29,188 nucleotides of DNA from Eutrophocola sp965661105 (GTDB lineage Bacteria; Pseudomonadota; Gammaproteobacteria; Pseudomonadales; Pseudohongiellaceae): contig CBFICR010000038.1 of assembly GCA_965661105.1 (NCBI GenBank), positions 1-29,188 on the forward strand, in the 5' to 3' direction. The notes beneath the pieces were generated by a model. The model ran no database searches. It was given only the letters and a program-made list of their open reading frames with translations, and had not been told where the DNA came from. This document shows, in pieces, positions 24,126 through 29,188 of the stretch. The translations under genes and the position numbers were made by a program. The stretch's first letter is position 1, and each line of letters opens with the position of its first letter.

Positions 24126-24722
24126 TTAAAAAGAAACCTTGGGCGCTTCCTGCATGGCTTCACTGTCTGCGAATTCAAGCAGACTGGCATTTTCAGCGTG
24201 GCCAAAGGTGCCGGCAAAAATAACCGGTGGGAAAGTCTGTTTGTAGGTATTGTATTCAGTCACCGCATCGTTGAAGGCCTGCCTGGAAAAGGCCACTTTA
24301 TTCTCAGTACTGGTGAGCTCTTCAGACAACTGCATCATATTCTGGTTTGCCTTGAGATCAGGGTAGGCTTCCACTACCACATTCAAACGCCCCAATGCAC
24401 CGCTGAGCATACCTTCGGCCTGATTCAGATCCAGCATGGCCGCCGGGCTTCCGGGGTTTGCAGAAGCCTTTTCAAGACCACTCATCGCCTGATTACGGGC
24501 ATTGATTACTGCTTCCAGCGTTTCTCTTTCATGCTGGATATAGCCCTTGGCGGTTTCCACCAGATTAGGAATCAGGTCATAACGCCGCTTAAGCTGTACC
24601 TCTATTTGTGAGAATGCATTCTTGTAACGATTTTTCAGGGTGACGAGTTTGTTGAAAATTCCAACCACCCAGAAAATCACCACGGCTAAAATAATTAACA
24701 CGATTATGGTTGATGCTGACAT
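24126..24722 (-). CDS. lemA: LemA family protein
   Basis: A 198-residue protein with one N-terminal membrane anchor (about 5-25) and a long cytoplasmic or periplasmic helical bundle. LemA hallmarks are NKLVTLKNRYKNAFSQIEVQLKRRYDLIPNLVETAKGY, then EGMLSGALGRLNVVVEAYPDLKAN and ENKVAFSRQAFNDAVTEYNTY. The function is not established. LemA proteins are regularly encoded beside M48 or TPM-domain proteins, as here. GGGGAA lies 9 nt upstream. It is the first gene of the two-gene unit. The gene named lemA in Pseudomonas syringae (now gacS) is unrelated. Confidence 0.93.
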   Translation of the reverse strand: MSASTIIVLIILAVVIFWVVGIFNKLVTLKNRYKNAFSQIEVQLKRRYDLIPNLVETAKGYIQHERETLEAVINARNQAMSGLEKASANPGSPAAMLDLNQAEGMLSGALGRLNVVVEAYPDLKANQNMMQLSEELTSTENKVAFSRQAFNDAVTEYNTYKQTFPPVIFAGTFGHAENASLLEFADSEAMQEAPKVSF

Positions 24723-24797
24723 TTTGTTGTTCCCCAGTTAAGTTATCCCGATGATACTCTGATCTTGTGAATGAATAAAAGGCTCCACCTCTCAGAA

Positions 24798-24812
24798 CTA
24801 AGGAACCTCTGA
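24798..24812 (+). repeat. Solo MITE-end-like sequence
   Basis: CTAAGGAACCTCTGA matches 14 of 15 bases of the outer end of the MITE at 13388 (CTAGGGAACCTCTGA), including a YTAR-type first four bases. No opposite end is seen within 200 bp on either side. It is probably a remnant or a chance match. Confidence 0.35.
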
Positions 24813-24874
24813 CTGTTGGAAAAGTTCATTTAATCCGCAAGACTGAAGATTTTGAATTTGATTGAACATCCCCG

Positions 24875-24887
24875 GAAAATGATTTTC
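24875..24887 (+). promoter_or_regulatory. Palindrome upstream of the SGNH hydrolase gene
   Basis: GAAAAT-G-ATTTTC is a perfect palindrome, set within a wider ATTGAA (24861-24866)/TTCAAT (24885-24890) repeat. It lies 56 nt before the start and just before TATAAA (24901-24906), a possible -10. No matching -35 is clear, so it may be an activator or repressor site. Confidence 0.3.
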
Positions 24888-24942
24888 AATGAAGTCCAGG
24901 TATAAAAATAAGCTTCAATAGATTGAAAGCAGGAGAACATCT

Positions 24943-25863
24943 ATGAAAATAGTAATTCGAGCGGCAAAACCACCATGTAAGTGCCTGGTGTTTCTAATCG
25001 TTGCATGGATCAGTGCGCTGTCAACTTTTCCGGCTATTGCACAACCCCGACGTGCGACTCCTGCGCCGGTCCCGGATGCTGTCGTCATGCCAAGACCGGA
25101 TGAGGCTGAAGTCAGGCGGGCTGAAACGCTGCTTGCGTCCTTTATGTCTGGCCTTGGCACTGAAGACGAAAAATTATTCAGCCGTTATCCCTTCTTGCTG
25201 GAAGTCTCTCCCCCGGGCATTAACACGGCGATCATTCCTGCGCTTAATCCACGTTTTCAGGAAAAACACGAAGCCAATCTGGAGGTCGCCAGAGGAGGTA
25301 ATATTGATGTGCTATTCATGGGCGACTCAATAACGGACTGGTGGCGAACTGAAAGTGGCCGTTATGCCGGCAAACCTGTCTTTGATGAATATTTTGCCGA
25401 TATGAAAGTCGCCAATTTCGGCATTGCCGGTGATACCACCCAGGGTGTTTTATACCGCCTGCAAAATGGCGAGGGTGAAGGCTATTCCCCCAGGGCAATC
25501 ATGCTGATGATCGGCACCAATAATACCCGAGCCAATCTGGCGGGTGAAATCGCCGAAGGAGTCGGGGCCATCGTACTGGATATGCAGACACGCTGGCCGC
25601 AAGCCAAAATCCTGCTGCTGGGTATTTTCCCGCGCAGTACGCCTGATGATCCGGTACGGGAAAAACTGGCACAGATAAACACCGTCATTGCGCGTCTGGA
25701 TGACGGCGAACAGGTTTTCTATCGCGATATTGGCGACATCTTTCTCAATGCCAATGGTGAAATTTCTACAGACATCATGAGCGATGGCTTACACCCGACC
25801 ACAAGGGGCTACCGTTTATGGGCCAACGCAGTAAATGGCCCACTGCGGGAAATGCTGAAATAA
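24943..25863 (+). CDS. Exported SGNH/GDSL hydrolase (PAF-acetylhydrolase-like)
   Basis: A 306-residue exported esterase. The signal peptide (basic start, cleavage near AIA-Q, residue 33) is followed by a helical Pro/Arg-rich region and the catalytic domain from about 118. All four SGNH blocks are present: GDSIT with S129, FGIAGD with G163, GTNNT with N193, and SDGLHPTTRGY with D281 and H284. The order and spacing fit the branch related to platelet-activating-factor acetylhydrolase Ib catalytic subunits, which cleaves acetyl esters from lipids or glycans. AGGAGA lies 7 nt upstream of the ATG. The cation antiporter begins 1 nt after its stop, so the two are co-transcribed. Confidence 0.92.
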   Translation: MKIVIRAAKPPCKCLVFLIVAWISALSTFPAIAQPRRATPAPVPDAVVMPRPDEAEVRRAETLLASFMSGLGTEDEKLFSRYPFLLEVSPPGINTAIIPALNPRFQEKHEANLEVARGGNIDVLFMGDSITDWWRTESGRYAGKPVFDEYFADMKVANFGIAGDTTQGVLYRLQNGEGEGYSPRAIMLMIGTNNTRANLAGEIAEGVGAIVLDMQTRWPQAKILLLGIFPRSTPDDPVREKLAQINTVIARLDDGEQVFYRDIGDIFLNANGEISTDIMSDGLHPTTRGYRLWANAVNGPLREMLK

Positions 25864-25864
25864 A

Positions 25865-26806
25865 TTGATCGCCCTGCTTCAGGCAATAGCCGGTTTAAGC
25901 ATGCTTTACTACGGTGGCGAGACTCTGGTTCGTGGCGCAGTGGCACTGTCGTCACGTTTTGGTTTATCTCCACTGGCCATAGGGCTGACAGTCGTCGCCT
26001 TTGGCACCAGTGCACCCGAACTTGCCGTCTCTCTCAACGCGGCAAGGGATAATGCCAGTGATATCGCGGTTGGTAATGTGATTGGTTCCAATATCGCCAA
26101 CATCGGTCTGATCCTTGGTCTGTCTGCCTTCATTTCGCCCCTGGTCGTGCAGGCAAAAATTATCCGCCTGGATGCCCCTATAATGCTTGCCTCAGCGTTG
26201 CTGGTAGTGGTTTTTTTGCTTGATAAACAACTTGGCAGACTTGAAGGCCTGATCCTGACGACAGCACTCATTGCCTATATTGCATTTACCTTCCTGCAGG
26301 CCAGCAAGGAACCGGAAGCTGTTAAGGAAGAATATCTGCAGGGTGTACCCCAAACCAGAAACAAACTCACCATGGACCTGGGTCTCATTGTTCTTGGCCT
26401 GGGCTTGTTGATTATTGGAGGAAAGTTGCTGGTTACGGCAGCCATTACTATTGCCCTGTTATTGGGCTTGAGTGAAGCCGTTATAGGCCTGACAATTGTT
26501 GCCCTTGGCACCAGTTTGCCTGAACTGACTGCCACTCTGATAGCAGCTCGACGCGGTTACGGCGACATTGCCATTGGCAATATCATTGGCAGCAATATAT
26601 TCAATTTATTGGGTATTCTCGGTATCACGGTCCTTTTCACGCCTTTGAAAACCGGCAATATTCTATGGGCGGATATTATCTGCATGGTATTGCTAAGCCT
26701 GCTGACTTATCTGTTTTTGTTCACCCGAAGCAAGGTGGAACGTTATGAGGGGGTCATACTGGTACTGTTGTATTGTGCCTATACCAGCTGGTTGATTATT
26801 CGATAG
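25865..26806 (+). CDS. CaCA family Na+(K+)/Ca2+ antiporter, YrbG-like
   Basis: A 313-residue inner-membrane antiporter with about ten helices in two inverted halves. The duplicated alpha repeats carry GTSAPE (47-52) with GNVIGSN (70-76), and GTSLPE (215-220) with GNIIGSN (238-244), whose Glu and Asn residues bind the cation. A short cytoplasmic loop (about 147-168) joins the halves. The start must be the TTG at 25865. The frame opens only at 25859, and the first ATG (25901) would remove most of helix 1. It follows the SGNH hydrolase by 1 nt and is probably translationally coupled to it. Confidence 0.93.
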   Translation: MIALLQAIAGLSMLYYGGETLVRGAVALSSRFGLSPLAIGLTVVAFGTSAPELAVSLNAARDNASDIAVGNVIGSNIANIGLILGLSAFISPLVVQAKIIRLDAPIMLASALLVVVFLLDKQLGRLEGLILTTALIAYIAFTFLQASKEPEAVKEEYLQGVPQTRNKLTMDLGLIVLGLGLLIIGGKLLVTAAITIALLLGLSEAVIGLTIVALGTSLPELTATLIAARRGYGDIAIGNIIGSNIFNLLGILGITVLFTPLKTGNILWADIICMVLLSLLTYLFLFTRSKVERYEGVILVLLYCAYTSWLIIR

Positions 26807-26865
26807 AGTACGGCAAGTCTGTTACTTTTCCCCCGGACTTTTCCCCACAATCACTGACACCGGAT

Positions 26866-27822
26866 TTACCAACCCCAGCCAGTAGGTGACTGATAAGGTA
26901 CCAGCACTCCCACCGCTTCAATCTCGTGAATCTGGCCTTCCGGACCGATCTTGAAAATATGCATGGCAGGCATATCAAAGGGGTTAAACATACTCACATC
27001 CCGGACGCTCTGTCCTTCCACACCATAAATTGGCGTTTCTTTTTCGGTAAACGAATGTCGAAAATGGGACAGACCGAAAACCAGGCCGGTCTCGGGATCA
27101 GCTATGGTGACACGGCGATTATTGATGGTATCGATATACTGAAAATAATTGCTGCTCAGTTGCGGACCGCAAAGCATTTTTCCGAAGATACTGGCGGCGC
27201 CGGAATTGTTGCTGGTCTGCATACCATTTTCAAAGCGCACACAATCATCGGCAAGCGGTGACAGTATGCCGTTATTATCATCCAGGGCCGGATAGTAGGA
27301 ATAGCCAATAGCAAGTAATTCCTCTCTGGACAGTTGTTGCGATTCTGGAATGGACGTTAGCAGACCCGCTCTCGGATTTTGCAAATTCGCCAGCATGGCG
27401 TCATTGGTTATCCAGGAAATCAAATGCTCGGCAGCAATAATCTGCCCCTGCTCTACCTGCAGGCGCAAACCCAGTAGTATGGGATCACCTTCTGCTTCCA
27501 TCAAACCAAAAAAACCCACCTGTCCGGAAACCGGGTCTGGCACATAAATCCTGTAATTGTCTGGTAAAGCGGTGGCGGTTTCCCAAAGACCAGTGCCAAT
27601 GGCTTTGCGTTCCACGTTTTCCACAAACACTGCATCCTCTGCAAATGGCAACTGATCTGGATTGCCTTGCACCAGAGCTTGCAGATAATTGTCGACAAGA
27701 GTCTTCAGGCATTCGCGATCTGTACAAGCCAGATTCCCTGGCGCTGGAGTTACTGTGGCACAGCCAGACAAAAGCGATATGAATACCAGGATCAAGAATT
27801 TATTTAACACCATATTATTCAT
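26866..27822 (-). CDS. Lipoprotein with NTF2/SnoaL-like repeats
   Basis: A 318-residue predicted lipoprotein. The signal ends in LLSGC (Cys21). The mature protein shows two regions of the form helix - VDNYLQALVQGNPDQLPFA, a charged EN segment, then GLW...YRIYVPDPVSGQVGFF. The second half repeats the theme with LSPLADDCVRFENGMQ and FNPFDMPAMHIFKIGPEGQIHEIEAVG. This recalls NTF2/SnoaL-like folds and possibly the DUF8021 group. Ligand and role are unknown. Two cysteines early in the mature part and two later could form disulfides. An AGG ribosome site lies 8 nt upstream of ATG 27822, and ATG 27813 is an alternative start. Confidence 0.68.
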   Translation of the reverse strand: MNNMVLNKFLILVFISLLSGCATVTPAPGNLACTDRECLKTLVDNYLQALVQGNPDQLPFAEDAVFVENVERKAIGTGLWETATALPDNYRIYVPDPVSGQVGFFGLMEAEGDPILLGLRLQVEQGQIIAAEHLISWITNDAMLANLQNPRAGLLTSIPESQQLSREELLAIGYSYYPALDDNNGILSPLADDCVRFENGMQTSNNSGAASIFGKMLCGPQLSSNYFQYIDTINNRRVTIADPETGLVFGLSHFRHSFTEKETPIYGVEGQSVRDVSMFNPFDMPAMHIFKIGPEGQIHEIEAVGVLVPYQSPTGWGW

Positions 27823-27913
27823 TTTTTGCCTATCGGTTGAGTTCGAGAAATTACTTTTTTTACAAGGGCTTATTTTGAGTTTAAATCACTGGCAAAACTA
27901 TTTCTAATTAATA

Positions 27914-27948
27914 TAAAAAAACAGGGTGCAAAATTGCACCCTGTTTTT
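27914..27948 (-). terminator. Terminator of the downstream TonB receptor gene
   Basis: A perfect 11-bp stem (ACAGGGTGCAA at 27921-27931, TTGCACCCTGT at 27934-27944) has seven A on its left, which are seven T on the minus strand, and five T on its right. It ends the minus-strand receptor gene 20 nt after its stop. It could also act on the plus strand. Confidence 0.9.
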
Positions 27949-27968
27949 ATTCACGCTCCGGACAAGTC

Positions 27969-29188
27969 TTAACGACCGCCAGATCCCAGCCTGTATTTGA
28001 AGGTCAGGCCCCAGTTAAGAGGTCTGCCACGGGTAACACCCAATGCTGAACGCAGCGGTGCTTTCAGATTAACCGGTGCGGGTGGACCCCCTTCCCAGTA
28101 ACCACCACCAAAGCGGCTGGCAAAGTTGCCGTAGTTCTTGTCTGTAAGATTATTACCGAACAAGGCCATTTCCCAGCGATTATCGGGGCTGGTATACAAC
28201 AGTCGGGCATTAAGCAATCCGTAGCCGGGTAATTCATAACGCGAATCCAGGAACCATTCCGCGACAGGAACACCGAAAGGACCGGTGCCACAACCGGATG
28301 AGCCTGGCCCGTTAGGGGCTTCAACACCGCCTGGATGGGTCTGTTGTGGTCCGGTGTAGGCGTAGTTAACAGACAACTGCAGTCCGCCATTATTTTCCAG
28401 ATCGAAATCCCAGATTCCACCTACCTGATAGCTGCGCTCGGCGGGCGATGGAAACAGGAAGATACCGTTATTGACACAGACATCATTCACTTTGGAGTCT
28501 ATCCAGCCGGCACTGGCATTCAGGGAGAAATTATCCGAGACGGCCAGTTGGGTATCAATTTCGACACCATCCAGATCGATCGTGCCCTGGTTCGCCAATT
28601 GAATGGCGAAGCCTACCGGAGAGTTCGGATCAGAGACGGCGGTCGCATTCTGCCGATCGCTGTATTCCATATCGAAATAAGTCAGGTTAAAACGCAACCT
28701 GCTATCGAAGAACTCACCTCGGAACCCTATTTCATTGTTGACTACTTTTTCCGGAGGAATGGCCGCAATGAAGTCTCCACTCTGCTCAGGTCCCGGCACA
28801 TTGTCCAAAATCTGAAAGGCAAAAGAGCCAGCCCGATAGGCCTTGGAGATAGTGCCATAGACCATCAGGTCGTCAGTGAGGTGATAATCCACGGTGCCAC
28901 GCCAGTCCACTTCTGACCAGGAGTCATCTGTGTTAACGGTGGTGGAAGTGGTTCCCGGTGCCGGGGTGAAGTCGTCTGAAGCAAACTCTGTCTGCTCATA
29001 ATCCTTTTCGTCATAGGCAAAGCGCACACCAGCGGTTACATTCAGTGCATCTGTCGCATGCCAGGTGCCATTGAAAAACGCTCCCCAGGAATCAGATTTC
29101 TGGGTAGTGGCAGTATCACCAGTGATACGCCCACCAGTCCAGCCATTACCATTGGGATTCTGGTTTGTCGGGGTGAAGAACGGTAATC
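27969..29188 (-). CDS. TonB-dependent receptor, C-terminal part (5' end outside window)
   Basis: The frame is open to the window edge, so this is the last 400 or so codons of a larger gene. The visible part is a beta-barrel in strand-turn pattern. It includes VDYHLTDDLMVYGTISKAYRAGSFAF and NNEIGFRGEFFDSRLRFNLTYFDMEYSDRQ, a hallmark of TonB-dependent receptors of the Caulobacter/sphingomonad-like type. Later come VEIDTQLAVSDNFSLNASAGWIDS, NNLTDKNYGNF and the end LNWGLTFKYRL. The terminal GSGGR after the last strand is unusual, since most barrels end in Phe or Trp. Substrate cannot be inferred. The plug and signal peptide lie beyond 29188. Confidence 0.9.
   Translation of the reverse strand, partial: LPFFTPTNQNPNGNGWTGGRITGDTATTQKSDSWGAFFNGTWHATDALNVTAGVRFAYDEKDYEQTEFASDDFTPAPGTTSTTVNTDDSWSEVDWRGTVDYHLTDDLMVYGTISKAYRAGSFAFQILDNVPGPEQSGDFIAAIPPEKVVNNEIGFRGEFFDSRLRFNLTYFDMEYSDRQNATAVSDPNSPVGFAIQLANQGTIDLDGVEIDTQLAVSDNFSLNASAGWIDSKVNDVCVNNGIFLFPSPAERSYQVGGIWDFDLENNGGLQLSVNYAYTGPQQTHPGGVEAPNGPGSSGCGTGPFGVPVAEWFLDSRYELPGYGLLNARLLYTSPDNRWEMALFGNNLTDKNYGNFASRFGGGYWEGGPPAPVNLKAPLRSALGVTRGRPLNWGLTFKYRLGSGGR

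Noticed and set aside
28335..28916. 193-codon plus frame opposite the TonB receptor
   Set aside because: Shadow of the barrel gene on the minus strand.

Overview
This 29.2 kb window is ordinary chromosomal DNA of a Gram-negative bacterium, most likely a marine or aquatic gammaproteobacterium. The evidence is two TonB-dependent receptors, two lipoproteins, a DUF481 outer-membrane protein, a PhoP/PhoQ-like two-component system, a LemA-M48 pair and REP-like palindromes of the enterobacterial/pseudomonad type. No gene fixes the genus. An oligotrophic marine lineage such as Cellvibrionales or Pseudohongiellaceae is a guess from gene style. I see no prophage, CRISPR array, plasmid gene or intact insertion sequence.

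Layout. 1-2000: a minus-strand tRNA-Thr(UGU) with promoter and terminator, diverging from pgi, which ends in a REP-like palindrome and a bidirectional terminator. 2041-3912: a minus-strand beta-propeller lipoprotein and a DUF481 beta-barrel. 4142-5168: a tandem pair of paralogous four-helix membrane proteins (DUF6644-like). 5255-10608: a tightly packed plus-strand run behind a recognisable sigma-70 promoter, encoding a secreted serine hydrolase, a class I aminotransferase, a small two-helix membrane protein, a signal-less GH84 glycosidase, an FkbM methyltransferase and a DUF167 protein. 10673-13358: a zinc-uptake-like unit, with a small secreted His/Cys protein followed by a ZnuD-like TonB receptor carrying a His/Asp-rich loop.

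13388-16157: a 165-bp MITE with IS5-like target duplication abuts, and supplies the stop codon of, the last gene of a minus-strand arsenic operon (arsR-arsC-arsH-acr3) with a perfect 10-bp inverted-repeat operator. 16429-17139: a Frag1/DRAM-like membrane protein. 17255-17448: a nested inverted-repeat element and a 12-bp tandem repeat. 17477-20036: a minus-strand PepSY protein, OmpR-type regulator and histidine kinase. 20037-20884: a long stretch without a convincing gene. 20885-21941: a DUF3307 membrane protein, a second REP-like palindrome and a PNPOx-fold protein. 22200-24722: lemA and an M48 protease with a long C-terminal extension. 24943-26806: an SGNH hydrolase and a TTG-started Ca2+/cation antiporter. 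26866-29188: an NTF2-like lipoprotein and the C-terminal part of a second TonB receptor that runs off the window.

The least explained items are the cytoplasmic GH84/FkbM cluster, the paired DUF6644-like proteins, the small His/Cys partner of the zinc receptor, and the short non-autonomous repeats. None amounts to a clear new defence or mobile system.
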